Shown: one piece after another, positions 37,819 through 50,173 of the stretch
Position numbering within the stretch: position 1 is the first letter of the stretch
How the letters are laid out: each line of letters opens with the position of its first letter
Assembly (NCBI GenBank): GCA_034336665.1
Contig: JAPFBE010000013.1
Span: 16,037,056 to 16,101,055, forward strand
DNA: 64,000 nucleotides
Direction: 5' to 3'
Origin: Luscinia megarhynchos
Taxonomy: Eukaryota; Chordata; Aves; Passeriformes; Turdidae
The notes under the pieces: model-generated
Told to the model about the DNA's origin: nothing
Databases searched by the model: none
What the model saw: only the letters and a program-made list of their open reading frames with translations
Position numbers and translations under genes: made by a program

Positions 37819-40800
37819 TCAACGGAGAAAAACACATTAATAATTAAAAACAAATGCTAGAACATAACTCAGGAGGTGTCACCATATGCAGCTAGTGTGA
37901 CTCATGCAATAAGAGCCTCTTTTTTATAGCTAGCTCTGAGTGTGGTTCAGAAATGTCTGATGTTTTGAGCATATCCTCACTTTTGTATATCCCAGCATGG
38001 CCACTTCTAGCTGAGTCCTGCAATAGGAAATACTCCTTAATTTCTTTCAACAGAAGAAGCACAAGTTTGAATTTCCCTTCATAAAAGGTAATAATCAAAT
38101 AATATAAATACAGATCTGGGAAGAGAATAGATATAGCCCAGAGTAAGCAAGCTTATCTTTACAGCCAAACTGCAGGCACCAGGATGCTCAACAGGCTATT
38201 ATTTTGTACTAGAACATTTGAGGAGCAGAACAGCAGAACTGGAAGCAGGTGACTTCTCTTTCAAGACCATTATTTGGATAAGGAAATTTTCTCCTTCTGC
38301 AAATGCTAATGCCTGCATGTGTGAATTTTGTACCTGATTGACAAGGGTGATACTCTCAAAGTATTATCATTCCTTGCTGTATTTTCTACATGTTAATTGA
38401 GCACTGCTATAAGGGAGAAGAATCTGTGTGCAGTACAAAATAGTTATTTTGATTAGGTGCAAGCCTATAATTTTCCAGCTGTGTCTGTGCAGTCCTTTCA
38501 GACACATCCTTAAATGCCTTGTGGGGCAATACATGCCTGTAGTCTAAAATCATAGTTCTTTTGAGATATTTTGCTAGAAATGGGCATTGAGCTACTGCAA
38601 AGCAAAAAGAGTAATTGAATGAACAACACTCCATTAAACTAGAGAGGTTGTGTCAGTATTCTAATTATTGTGGGCAAAACTGATTAACTTAGTCTCATAC
38701 TCTGGACACGTATTTATGGAAATTGCAAGAAGAAGAGAAAGGAATCCTTTCTCTGTAATGAACTCATCAGTGCAGGGAAGCTCACAGTGGTGGATTAGTC
38801 TGGAAAAATTAGGAGTCAGACTTGGCTATATTCTTTAATGGAAATATAATCAGCAATACATCTTGATGAAACGTGCACTGCCATCATATAATACCCACTT
38901 GGAGGTGAGGTAAGGGCTGGAGGCAGTAGTCCAAAACCATTAACAACCCCCAGGGTGAATATAATAGGATGATAAATGCTCACTGGGAAAGGATTCATTT
39001 CAGTTTTCAAATGATTTTGAAAGTAGAACAGAAAGTCAGTAATTTCACATCAATTTAGTCAGCCCATACTTTAAATCAGTAATGAAAGATTTTATGTCCA
39101 TCCAACCTCAGTGTATTTGTAATGCCTGAGTTAGGTGTTGACATTATTTTTGTCAGCTCAGTTTCACAAAGGAAGGTGCCAGGGTAGGAATCCCTCCTGT
39201 GTACATCATCTTGATTCATTCTTCTGCAGCACAGCATCAATGGACTGAGTTTCTTTAATGGAACAGAACAGAAAGGCCCAGTCCCTGGAAAGATAATTGG
39301 GTCAATGGACTTGCCCTGACAGCATCCTTTCTTTTTATTTCTACCAGAGTGATAGGGGCTGAGATGGATCAGAAACAAATGTTCATCCTGGATATTTTAA
39401 AACCTTTTAGAGAAGGTAAAAAATGGCTTGACTATTTTGGTTTTCATATGGGGAGGCAGTGCTTTAGCAACTTACTTTTCAATTAAAAGAAAATAATTAT
39501 GCAAGATATTTGGAGGTGATATAGATGATATAGCTTCAATTTATCTACTCTCACTACAGCACTAGGCACCTTGTGGATGACAGCAGAACAAACATTTGAT
39601 TTTAATTGGATTTCTAAAGTGTCATTAACCCCAAAGGATTAAATTTTCTAGAATATAGACTGTATAGGTCATAATATAGAGAAAAATATAATTGTGTCAT
39701 TTGACTTTAAATCTTCATACTTTTAAAATCATCCTCCCCATTTTAAGGGATATGAAAGCAGAGAAAACACTGTTTCTCTGCCTCTGAATGGATATAATAA
39801 AATGTTATTGCTTTGTCTGAAGTACTGGGCTTTGAGAGAGATATTAAAAAGAAAATTACCTTCTCATGAGCTATCTTGCTAATAAATCAGTCTGGTATCT
39901 ATACTACTCATAACTGAAAAAATGGGGCATTTTTTTTACCTCTGTTTAGTAAAAAATAGGTTGCTGCAAATGAATCCAAATTGAGAAATATTTATGTGCA
40001 TACAGTTAGTCACTTAGATTTCACCTTTTGGTCATTGCCCTATTGAGGAGTTTAGTTCTGCTGGGCAAGAACATCATGGACTTTGCAGTATCTCAGCACA
40101 CCTGAATCTTGTAAGAGCAGATGTATCTAGCACACTGTTAGTAAACTAGCAGCAAACACAAATCTGGGAGTTCTTACCTTTGACTTAGAACAAAATAGAG
40201 AAGCTGCTTGAAGTAAGATGTGTGGGAGAGATGGCACTTGTACTGCTCTCTACCTTTTCAGTTTAGTGCCAGCCTGAAGACGGCCAAGAATATTGCTGGT
40301 GCATAATATTTGTGTCTTACTACTTCTTAAAGAAGTGTCTCTTACCAAAATTTAGGCACAACAGCTCCACAAGCTCTTAATGCATCTGGAAAATAGTCAG
40401 TTTTTATCAGAGATTTAGGAATGCTTTAGCATCTGGATAGATGTGGTATGAACTAGAACTCTACAAAGAAACACTAATGAAATCTTTTTGTATTCATAGT
40501 GGGCATCAAGTGTTGATTCCTAATGTCTGTCATTACAGTATTGGAGAGAAATGCTAATAATGAGATAGGATGGAAGCAAACAAGTGGGTCGAATATAGTA
40601 GCTTCCTATATGGATATTTAAGGTTTTTTCTATTTGAATACTTGGTGCATAAATGAGAATCCTTTTTAATGTTGTCTGTAGGTGTTGCTCATGTAGTCTG
40701 TTTTGCAGACTGTCAGAGAGTGGACAACAAACGTGGAATGGTCTGGAGAAGATCAGTGAACTGCAGGCAATGTGCCAGGCAGGCATGAAAATATCAGTGT

Positions 40801-41985
40801 CTAAGGCATGTGGCACATCTCATCTGTAGGAAAAGCAAGCCTTGCTGATAGTAAAATCCACAAAGTCAAACATTACCTGAAAGACCACTATGCTGAACCC
40901 AAGCCAGCTTCAGTTCACCTAAAATGTACAAACACCTGGGGTTGGTTCTGGACTCTGAGAGCTGAGCCCAAGGAGCACAAGGATGAGTAATCTGAGTGGT
41001 AAATCCAGGTGTGCTCTGAGCTTCTTTCATTCGCTTTGCGACTGCTCCTCTCTCTTCTGACGTTGTTGGCAGGATGGTTTTGCTTTTGTAACTTTTGTAA
41101 CTCACCTCTTGATCTTCCAGAGATCTGAGGGAAAATGGTTGCAGAACAAAATGTGTTATCATTCCTTCATGAGGAAGGAATTCTCTTTGTTAGATATGTT
41201 AGATTTCTTAGTCTCTGCTAAAGTCTTTTCAGGAGAAGCTACTGATGAGATTCAGGATAGTAGCTGGCATCCATTTCAAAGGATTTCCTTAGGGCCCTGA
41301 ATCCTGCTATATGACATCCTTTAGTATTGCTACACCAGTTTCCCAACAAGTGGACTAAATACTTATCTGTGATATGTCAGAGGTGCCTGACAGGCTGCCA
41401 CTGCTAAATTACTCAAGGCAGGTACCTACAGTGTCCATTCTTGCTTCTCAGTGGTACAGGGAGTGGGTTATCCCTGGCTGAGAAAAATGTCAGGCTTGTG
41501 GGAGAAGCAGAATCAATCACCTACCGTGTTTCATTAAAGAAACTGTGGAAGGAATTGGGTCTCTCCTCAGAAATTCTCTACCACCATTCACTATTAAGCC
41601 TCTTAGAGTTATCCTAGAGACAATCCTCTGGGAGGACTAATTGTGTGTAGATGTAATGGACTATAAATCATTCCTTTTTTAGAAAAGTAGATGAGTTGTA
41701 AGTGTAGCCTTGAGCTAGCCTTTCTGCTTGCAAAGGACCAAACTAGCCTCCTCCTGCTCACTTTCCCCAAACTTGGGATATTCAGAGCTATAATTCAAAT
41801 TTTAGGGGGATATCGATGCGTACGGTGGCAGTATTTTATTTCTTGTCACAGGAGCATAAAAATGGTGTGAGGTTGTACAGGATCTGCCTCTGAAGGCAAG
41901 GGTAACTCAGGTTTTTGCTAATAGGTTATTTGGGATGGATTAGAATGAAATGAGACTGGGTGATTGGTGTTCATAAATATATATA
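37819..41985. other. AT-rich unique DNA, no gene recognised
   Basis: No gene or recognisable element is supported here. Confidence 0.5.
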
Positions 41986-42677
41986 TGTGTTGGTTGCAAA
42001 GGAAAGGAGAAATACAGTAATATCAAAACATAAAAGAAAGCAGCTCAGAAAGGGTATAAGGAAAAGAAAGAAAAAGAATAGATAGCAGAGAGGAAAAATA
42101 TCACCACTGTGGCTCCAGTGATGAGATGTGATGTTTGCAATTTTGATGTCTGTTGTTTGAAGTGATGCTCAGAGTCTTTATCTGTCAGGGGTGGGAGAAG
42201 CCCGTGAAAAGTTCAATGGGTTAATATGCACTTAGTTTTACATGGGAACCCAGCTGCCTCCCCCGGGGGAGCAGTTTCACACTCATGCAACACTGTGAAC
42301 AATGTGGAGTCTTCTGGTGGGAGACCCCAGAAATGAGTCTGGAGGCACTTCAGATGTCTTTAATGATTTATGACCCCTTCTAAGGCGTGAGGGCAGCCTC
42401 ACTGAGCCAGTTATTCCCCATCAGAAGGGGTGAATTCCTTCAGACCTGCGTGTAAACGTCTTGGTGCCTCCCCAGGGGGAAGTTTTCCACCTGAGCCAGG
42501 TGTGTAAGGGGAACATTGGCATGATAAAAACCACTATCCCACCTAGCAGGATCTGCCTTTTACTCTTCCCTTATCTGGCTCAGAACTCTTTGTTGCTAAA
42601 CAAAGGTTGGTTTGTTGAGGTCATTCTCTGGTGAGAGATGCTCACCTCCTCTGATCAGAGATTTTGCACCAACCACA
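41986..42677. mobile_element. Probable LTR or terminal-inverted-repeat element
   Basis: The ends TGTGTTGGTTGC at 41986-41997 and GCACCAACCACA at 42666-42677 are inverted copies matching at 10 of 12 positions, with TG...CA termini. The interior (42.16-42.72 kb) is GC-richer than its surroundings and holds CCTCCCCCGGGGGAG and GGTGCCTCCCCAGGGGGAAG, unlike the flanking AT-rich DNA. The left portion is purine-rich. Flanks are ATATA on the left and AAAAA on the right, so no clean target duplication remains. The 692-bp length suits an avian solo LTR. Orientation is not clear because no convincing TATA/poly(A) pair stands out on either strand. It could also be a non-autonomous DNA transposon. Confidence 0.6.
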
Positions 42678-44639
42678 AAAAAACTCTTCTCCCCTCATTT
42701 GAGGGGTGCAAATCTGCCCTCAGCTGATTTTGCAGATGGCTGAATTTTTGAGTCTTTAACCATTATATTACAATACCTATTACAATAACCATTAACATTT
42801 CAGTGTCTCTCAGATGTTTACTCATTTGACAAGAGACTATAATAAGAATTGTTGGATAGCCAGCAAGTAGGAAAGTGGCTGATGTGATTAACTGCTTTTT
42901 CAAGTGATTTAGATTTATAGAAATTTGAGAAAGGCATTTTTGCTGCTGTGCTCTAGTTATAAAAAAATCTTTCAAATTCTCTTTTATTAAAATAAATAAA
43001 TTCTGAAGAAAAAATTGCTTAATATAGTCTTAAGAGTGTTTGACAGTTCTGTGTTGATTTTCTTATAATGGTATTTTGCAGCTGTAGCTCTATGGAGCTG
43101 GAGATGAGAGCTGGGAGAACTGTGCTGCAGGTCAGGCTAGAGAAAATTAAGAAAAGAAGATCTTGAAGTAAAACTTCTCTAGGCAAGTTTCAGGTCTGAA
43201 AATGCTTGTTAGCCTAGACTTTTCTATGGGAAAAAGAAAGTTTTCTTTCAACCACAGCTACTCTGGTCTGTATTTCTCCAGCCTCACAGATTGGAGAAAA
43301 AAGAAAGATTAGGTAAATTTTAGATAGCATTTTAAACTGCAATGGGAATTAATTTTTTGGCTGTTCTGGTTTTAATGGTGACTTTTAAAAACAGCAGATA
43401 ATATATTATTCCAACAAGACAGTCCATTCCATGGAAGGGCATTGAGGGAAGTGTTGATCTTCTGGATTCCTAAAATCTATATCACAAGTGCCATCATAAT
43501 TTTAAGGTTTAAACCAGGCAAGATACCAAGGACTGCTGTCTGCTTTTTTCACAGAATTTAGTCTGAATTCAAATTTCTCCAAGTTCAAAACTCCAAGAAT
43601 TTTAATTAGAGACTCTTAATTTCTCCCTCATTGGTATTTCTTAATTTGTGAGCTTTAAAAAGTAGAGGGATTTAAGGATATATGTATTTTATAAAAATAT
43701 TTTTATTGCATTCTATTAAGCCTACATACAAACATTCAAAGACTTGTGTTTCCAGATGAAATACTGAATTATTACACAGAGTAAGGAAAACAGCTGAATT
43801 CCATATGCACATTGTCATCAATTTTTGAGTATTGAGGATTAATTTACTGCCACTTGCCTTAATGTTTTAGTCAAGCATTCTTTATTATATAATAGACTGA
43901 AGTGTCATCCTTAAAACTAGAAGTTGTAGAAGAGAGAAAAAACGTCTCTCAGATTAAGAGGAGAAAAGACTCACAATCCAGACTTTTGCAGCTCTCCTAT
44001 AGTCATGGGCAGGAGTCTAAAATAGAAAAATGGTAACTCAGGAGGAACAAAATTATGCCTTGATGACTCCCCCAAGGATAGCTCGAGCTTTAAGTCAGGG
44101 CAAAGAACACTGATTCAAATGTAAGGTGCCATATCTCTCCCCCTTTGTTGTATATTTCTCCTCTGAGGTTCCTCTTGCTTCTGGTTTTTGTAAGTGTGCT
44201 GCATTTCTTAGTAAAACTGGGGATAAAGACAAAAATAAAAGCATAAGAGTGATGGTATTTTATGTCAAGGACCAAACTTGGAAGGGAGGATGTAGCTGAG
44301 GATGAAAATGTGGGGAGCTGGAGCTCATTTCACCCACTGTAAAATACCCTCTGCAAGGTAATGATGAAAATGCTTTTAACTCCCAGGGTGAGGCTGTGAG
44401 TCAGCTAAACCCTCCTGCTCTGATCTAATGGGTCTATGGTAGTCTTTGGCTGTGAGCCAGCTGTTCCACACAGAAAGCCCAAATTTGTCTTCCTTTAGCA
44501 GCTGGGTGCAGCTTGCCAGGCAGTGGTAACCTGGTGTGAGTGAGGGGCCAGTGTGATGATGCAGAACAAATGAGTCCATCAGACTCATTGGTTTATTTGC
44601 TTTTTTTTTTCCAAAGGACTGTCACTTTATAATGTGTTC

Positions 44640-44800
44640 CATTTCTAATTATGTGGTCTAAAAGATTGAAGCCATGTAATCGAAATATTATCTTAATTAC
44701 ACTAATTACAGGCCCTTATACTGAGAGAAATCTCAGGATATTTCTAATGTGAGCAACTAATTAAGGTCTAGGAGAATAATGTCAGCTTAATTGCTTATGT
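44640..44800. other. TAATTA cluster, candidate enhancer-like conserved element
   Basis: Four perfect TAATTA homeodomain cores occur within 118 bp, at 44646, 44694, 44703 and 44758, plus a TTAATTGC near 44788. The sequence between them is complex rather than simple repeat, for example GTCTAAAAGATTGAAGCC. This density and texture resemble vertebrate conserved non-coding elements near developmental genes. No alignment was possible, so this is inference. Confidence 0.35.
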
Positions 44801-45641
44801 TTGTGTGGAGGTATCAATTTAGAAAAAAACTTGTATATAACCTGCTATAATATGGTAAAAAGTCATGCTCTTAAGTGCACTTAAGATAAAATTACAGGTT
44901 TTAAATTGGCTTATTATCATCAGCCATCAAGGGAAGTATCTAACTTAGGTTTTTTTATTGAGAATTACATTAGACAGAGTGTGCTTCTAGATCAATATGA
45001 GGTACTTGATTTGTAAAATAGGATAAATAGATTCACCTATTTAATATTACAATTAAATAATTGAATGCTATTTATCACATGAAAAGCTACTTTGCAGTTT
45101 AAAGTTTTTTGCTAAAGATTTGATTTTGAAACCTTTGGGAAGGCAGACCTCAGATGACTTGTGGTCACTCTCTGACTTTGGGAATTGGGTTTAAGCATGT
45201 CAGGTCTTTAGAGGGAGAGGTTTGTTAAAGCTCTCTTTATGCTACAGGATACACAAAAATTTAAAGAGTCAACATGAACCTTGCTGGAAAGGACATATTA
45301 AAAGGAACATGATAAGGAGATGAGGAATTGGGTTTCCCTCAGACCTCTGTCTTGGGCTTCATACATTGGTCAGGGGCAAGTTTCCTAAACTGGAGGAGGA
45401 GCTGCTGAGTCACTGCCTGCTGGTCATCATGCCCAAAGATTCTGTTCATGCTTAAAGGCATAATTAATTCAGAATTTTGGCTTACAGGCCACATCAAAAA
45501 TTTGCTTTGGTTTAGAGGAGGAGAAGCTTGAATTTTATTTTACTTTAATTCAGTTCTTTAGCTTTAAGATGCATCCCACATGTATATTTAGTAAGAGGAC
45601 AAATGAAGAGAGTTTTGGTTAAAACAAGCTGTTTAAGGCCT

Positions 45642-45646
45642 GGCAG
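45642..45646. repeat. Target-site duplication GGCAG, left
   Basis: GGCAG immediately precedes the LTR and is repeated at 46136-46140. Confidence 0.6.
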
Positions 45647-46135
45647 TGTCTGACTGAAATGATCCATGGCTCCTTTTAGTCTTGGTCACAAGAGGAGCAG
45701 TTACTGGAATCTTGGCTCTCAGGAATTGTTGGGCTCTGGAGCCATCCTTAGGCTTTAATTTCTGAGTCCAGCCTCTCCTGAGAAGCCCAGGGGTGACATT
45801 TTGGTCCAGCTGTGGCTCTAATCCTGCCCTGAGCAGAGGCAGGGACCCCAGCCCGCCTGCTTTGCCTGGGCTCCAGCTCGGGATCCTCAAGGACTGTGCC
45901 TGCCTGGGGAGGCTGTGCCTGGATGACTCCCCCTGGCAGCCCTGCTCCTCTGCTCTGCACCCTCGCAGCAGGGGCTGCAATTCTTGCATTAAAAGCATCT
46001 CTCTGCTTATTGCTCAAGGAGGGTGTGTTGGAGCGTGGGGAGGAGTCTGCTGCTGACCAAACCTGAAGGGAACTTCTTCAGAAAAGGGCTGCACTGTCTT
46101 GGAGCAAAAGTTTGTGTTGTGCCCTCAGCTGCTCA
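45647..46135 (+). mobile_element. Solo LTR of an endogenous retrovirus
   Basis: The 489-bp GC-rich element starts TGTCTGACTG and ends GCTGCTCA, and is bounded by identical GGCAG pentamers. A poly(A)-signal variant ATTAAA lies at 45988-45993. About 140 bp follow it before the end, as expected for an R/U5 end in the forward orientation. The base composition contrasts sharply with the AT-rich surroundings. Open frames of 76-121 codons on both strands are by-products of its GC content. No retroviral coding sequence adjoins it, hence a solo LTR. I do not recognise the exact family. Confidence 0.65.
45988..45993 (+). promoter_or_regulatory. LTR poly(A) signal variant ATTAAA
   Basis: ATTAAA follows TTCTTGC and lies about 140 bp before the LTR end. 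A CTGCTTATTGCTC stretch where cleavage might occur follows it. It is inferred from position within the LTR. Confidence 0.4.
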
Positions 46136-46140
46136 GGCAG
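46136..46140. repeat. Target-site duplication GGCAG, right
   Basis: This is the second copy of the GGCAG pentamer flanking the LTR. Confidence 0.6.
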
Positions 46141-46494
46141 TAATCCACAGCCTTAAAAAAAAAAATAAAAATAAAAAATTCATAATCTAACAAATCTATT
46201 CTGTGAAATAATCTATTTTCTGGGAAGATTAATACAACACAGGCAAAAGCCTCTTCTACCACAAACTGAGAATGCTGCTTATCCAGCTCTGCTTTCTTCT
46301 TGTGTTTGCAGGGGAAGCTGCACATTTCCATGATGAAGTTGTTTAACAAAGTCATTTTGATCGTTGAAATTGATCCTTACCATTAGTCTGGTTTATCTGT
46401 GAGGTTCTTTCAGATCAGCACAAACCTTGAGGATACTCATGGCAGCTCTTGGGTGCTGTGTACATGGATGAAAATCACCTACAGAAATAACAGA
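46141..46494. other. Short unique spacer between LTR and CR1
   Basis: Apart from the A-rich tract at its left end, nothing can be assigned here. Confidence 0.5.
46154..46178. repeat. A-rich tract
   Basis: Runs of A are interrupted by single T residues, just downstream of the LTR. It is a simple repeat. Confidence 0.8.
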
Positions 46495-46905
46495 AGCATA
46501 GAATAGTTTGAGTTGAAAGGGACTTTTGAAGGCCACCTAGTCCAAATGTCCTGCAATGAGCAGGGTCATCATCCACTAGACCAGGCTGATCAGAGCCCTG
46601 TCCAGCCTATGAGTGTCACCAGGAAAGGGGCATCTACCACCTCTCTGGGCAACTTGTTTCAGTGTTTCACCACTCTCATTGTAAGAAATCACTTCTTTAT
46701 AATAATCTAAATCAACCCTCCTTCAGTTTCAAACCACTACCCCACTTTCCATCACAGCTGCTAAAAAGTGTGCCTCTGTCTTTTCTTCCCCTTTAAGTCC
46801 TGGAAGGCCCCATAAGGTCTCCTCAGAGCCTTCTGTTCTCCAGGCTGAACAACCCCAACTCTCCAAGCCTTTTGTCATCTCATTGAGGCATTTATCTCCA
46901 GAACT
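46495..46905 (-). mobile_element. CR1 LINE 3' end, reverse strand
   Basis: On the forward strand it begins AGCATAGAATAGTTTGAGTT and continues with GACTTTTGAAGGCCACCTAG and TGCAATGAGCAGGGTCATC. These are followed by CATCTACCACCTCTCTGGGC and CCACTCTCATTGTAAGAAAT. This is the exact order of the reverse complement of an avian CR1 3' end. It runs into the coding tail (CTCCAGGCTGAACAACCCCA) and stops near 46905. It is about 410 bp, 5'-truncated, and better preserved than the CR1 scrap at 12.2 kb. Confidence 0.95.
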
Positions 46906-49334
46906 GGTGAGCATGTGAGAATGACTGGGTTTTCCCTTTCAATGGATGTAGCCCTGAAAACAATAGGTAAATACCTGGCCTCCCTTTTGTGTAGGGAATG
47001 AAGAGAATGAGGATTTTTAAATTATATTTCGAAGAGGTCCTTGTTCTATTTGTTTCATGAACAAGTTACCCCCATTTGTGATTGTGAGACTACTGTCCTC
47101 TCATTATTTCTGAGTTACTATTAGTAGATATCACATGGTTTGGAATAAGCATTGACTCTGAAGCCCAGCTGGGCATACAAACCTTCAGGCCAGCAGCAGC
47201 AGATGATGAAGCTATTCTATATTTTTTTGATGACTCAGGGCAGCCATCATGCTGGGGAAGAGGGGCTCTTCATTGCAAGGAGCTCTGCCCACCTAGCCTT
47301 CTCAAAGCTTTATTCTCAGCTCCATTTACACAGAAGTACTCTGCACAGCACTACATCTTCCAAGAATTCCATCGTCACCTTTCCCCGCATTTTGAGTGAA
47401 TTCTTTTATTTCTGGCCTGGCAGTTGAACCAAACCTACTCACACACTATCATCATTGGTTGTGACATTCCTTTTGAAATATTTCAGAGCCTGTTTTCAGG
47501 TTCAATTTTGTGTCTCTTGGACATAGTCTTATTGAGTGTCATATCTTCCACACAGAGAACAATTCAAAGCTCTGTCCTTAACTTCAGCTTAATCCTTAGC
47601 ATCATCTTTCTTTGTTGTCATTGTCTCCATGTCTGATGTCTCCCTTCCTTCCTGCAACACCTTTCATTACTCTCCAAGATCAGAGCTGTCTTAAGGGAAA
47701 ACTGTAGTCATTTTTCTTTGATTTCTTAGACTAAATAGCAATAAAAGCACAGGCTGTGAGGTGGATACTTTCAGGCTTGATTAGATTTCAAACACAAAAT
47801 TTTTTTAGAATAGCAGCTGGAGGAAAAAATTGAAGCTGCAGAGGTAAAGGAACAAATTGTTCTGATAACATATTTAAAAGTACGGTGAGAATGCCTGTGA
47901 ATGTAAAAGCAAACAAAGCCCTGCAGCTTTCTTTTACAATGTCTACATCAAGTTTTCTTTCTGAGATTGTGTCTTTCAGCTATTCTCAGTCCCTCTATTT
48001 ATATACAAAATAACCAAAACTGTTCTTGCTGAGTGTAGAGCTTACCTCTATACATAGTGGTGTTGTTATTTTGGGATTTCATGGATTTTAGTATTCACAG
48101 AAACAGTTTATTCTTCTGCAACATCTTTCTAGATGAGAAAGTGTGAGTGTAAAATTATCAGTGGATAGAACTTCAACTGTGAAGGACCTCAAATTGACTT
48201 GGATGCTGGGTTAAAATCCAATCCTTTCATGAATAATTCAAGCTGTGTTGGTAGTGTGATGGTTCCTTGAGGATACATCCTTGGTTGTAACTGACATATG
48301 GAGTTGTCACTTACATACTCAGCTTTTCATGGTAGAAATGCAATAGAACTTTTTGAAGGCTTTGGGTAATCTCCTAATCTTATTGAAGTTGCATTTTTTC
48401 CGTGGCTGAAATGAATGTAGGGAATGTGAAGAGTAGAGTCATTAATTGAGAGTGTTCATGTAACCCTATGGCTCCATTTGCCATGCACACTCCTCTGCTG
48501 TGATTTTATGGGTCCTTGTGGTACCAGATGATAATGCCTGGTCTTGGCTTTTGGCAAACAGGAATGAAATTGCCAGAACAGTTTTACAACCACAGCCATA
48601 TTGCTGTTCACTTCTGAAGGGCTGCAAAAGAGAGCTGTGATCTGAGCAAGATTCTTTGTGGGCTGGATCCAGAACATGTTCCCCGAGCATAAAGCTTGTA
48701 CAAAAATTGGGAAAGATTTTTACAGCCATGTAGGGCACTGTACTGGCCTTCTGGGCCTCCATCTGGGATCCTTGTTCTCTGTTCTGTGGAGTGCTCCTGA
48801 TAAAGTAAAAGTGAGTGATGCTTTTAGTTGACATTTCTGGTAATCAGAAACATGGGTCAGCCTGCAGTAAATAAAAGGTTAAACAGCAAGGCCCAAATAA
48901 AGATGGTCAGGACATAACTGTTGTTAGTCCACTTTGAATGAGCTTTTCTCATTTAATAGCATTTCAGTGAGACTCTCAGCACTCTTGGCAACATGTTTAA
49001 TGCCATGTCTTTTAAGTTCTTTCTTAATACTCTAAATTCATAATTATGACAACTGAAATTATTCATCCAGTTTAATTTTGTCTGTTTTAATACACTGGAG
49101 AGTTTTTTATTTGCTTGCCCTCACACTTGTCTAATTTAAAAGTTACAGATAACTGGATATTTCCGTGTTTATGGTCTCTATAGTTGGGCTATGTCAGTTC
49201 TCACATTCTGTAAAATTTTAATAAAGGAGTTTAGTGGAAGCTTGTGGAGATGAATCCTGCTATTAATATCAGTATTTTGTTACTTTTGCCAAGAACATTC
49301 AAGTCAACAAACCTGAAAAGAACACAGGGAAATG
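46906..49334. other. Unique DNA, no gene recognised
   Basis: No exon, RNA gene or known repeat can be supported in this stretch. Confidence 0.5.
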
Positions 49335-49550
49335 ACTAACAGTTAAGCACGGAATTGTTGAAAAAAAATAATGTCAAACCAATCTAATTTTCTTCTCAAA
49401 TTCTCTCAGGGTAAGAGACATTATGGTTAGAAAAGAGATGGTAAGTGCCATGGACCCTGACTTTGCTCAGGCTTTGTACACTGTCCTATATGACAGTCTC
49501 ATTAACAGATTTGGGAAACATAATGTGGAAGAAATTAATAAGGAGGATGC
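49335..49550 (+). mobile_element. Ancient CR1 LINE reverse-transcriptase fragment, left part
   Basis: ATGTCAAACCAATCTAATTT, a decayed DFxKAFDTV-type segment at about 49450-49480 (GACTTTGCTCAGGCTTTGTA) and CTCATTAACAGATTTGGGAA follow the order of the CR1 reverse-transcriptase region. That region is well known in reptile and bird CR1 lineages. Translated, the 49451-49550 stretch reads roughly MDPDFAQALYTVLYDSLI then NRFGKHNVEEI, matching the CR1 pattern after the YLDFSKAFDTV motif. Stops and substitutions make it non-functional. It continues at 50169 after an inserted LTR. Confidence 0.82.
49546..49550. repeat. Target-site duplication GATGC, left
   Basis: GATGC is the last pentamer of the left CR1 piece and is repeated directly after the LTR. 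Confidence 0.88.
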
Positions 49551-49944
49551 TGTGGGGACCTCCTTGGGGGTCTCAAAACCCCCCTGGTGAGGGTCTCAAA
49601 GACCCCTGAGTGAGACCCTGGTGTCTCAGGTGCTGAATTCAAACCCTTGAGGGAAACCACCAACACAGAGGGAAGAGAAGCAAGCCACAAAAATAAATAG
49701 AGTATAAATTAGACTGTTAGAACACAGATAAATAGACTTTTGGGAATGTTTGTGATAAGGGACACGTGGCAAAGATGGAGAATTTGGGGTGTGGGTACCT
49801 CTTCCTCCTTCTTCTCCCTGTCATCCATGCTGGGTGACATGCTGGCACTTTCAGATTGGATGGGGACAGAGCTGGACCGTTTAACAAAGTTGTATTGTAT
49901 TGGAAAGTTGTTATAATATAAGTTGTATGTAATTTAGAGTACAA

Positions 49945-49951
49945 ATATAAG
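49945..49951 (+). promoter_or_regulatory. LTR TATA-like box
   Basis: ATATAAG lies about 85 bp upstream of the AATAAA signal in the same orientation, the spacing expected of a retroviral LTR with a short R region. Present activity is unknown. Confidence 0.5.
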
Positions 49952-50029
49952 CCCTGCCCTTTGCCAGGCAGATTCTGCCTGGTGAGCAGACCGCTGCTCG
50001 CTGGACAAAGCATTCCTGAGACAAGGAAG

Positions 50030-50035
50030 AATAAA
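50030..50035 (+). promoter_or_regulatory. LTR poly(A) signal AATAAA
   Basis: A canonical AATAAA within the LTR is followed by CAACC and a CT-rich stretch. It could terminate forward transcripts crossing this locus. Confidence 0.6.
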
Positions 50036-50168
50036 CAACCATGAAAACCTCTAAGAACAGCCTCCTGCAGTCTCTCATCAGTGGACATCGGAAAGAGCTG
50101 GGTTCCAGACCACCTCCATGTCCTCCTGGGGTGATCTCAGCTCTAAGGAAACACCTCGGGCGGTGACA

Positions 50169-50173
50169 GATGC
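50169..50173. repeat. Target-site duplication GATGC, right
   Basis: This is the second copy of GATGC, directly after the terminal CA of the LTR. Confidence 0.88.

Larger units (their letters stand above)
42678..45646. other. AT-rich unique DNA, no gene recognised
   Basis: No gene or clear element is seen apart from the motif-rich patch listed separately at 44.64-44.80 kb. Confidence 0.5.
49551..50168 (+). mobile_element. Solo LTR inserted into ancient CR1
   Basis: This 618-bp LTR starts TGTGGGGACC and ends GGCGGTGACA. It is flanked by exact 5-bp duplications GATGC. It has a TATA-like ATATAAG at 49945-49951 and a canonical AATAAA at 50030-50035, giving a plausible U3-R-U5 order in the forward direction. 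The host CR1 reads continuously if the LTR and one duplication are ignored, so both boundaries are secure. I recognise the sequence as a songbird LTR (blocks GGGTCTCAAAGACCCCTG and GGACACGTGGCAAAGATGG). No internal retroviral genes remain. Confidence 0.93.

Noticed and set aside
45633..46056. 87-121 codon frames on both strands
   Set aside because: These are by-products of GC-rich LTR sequence, with no family resemblance.
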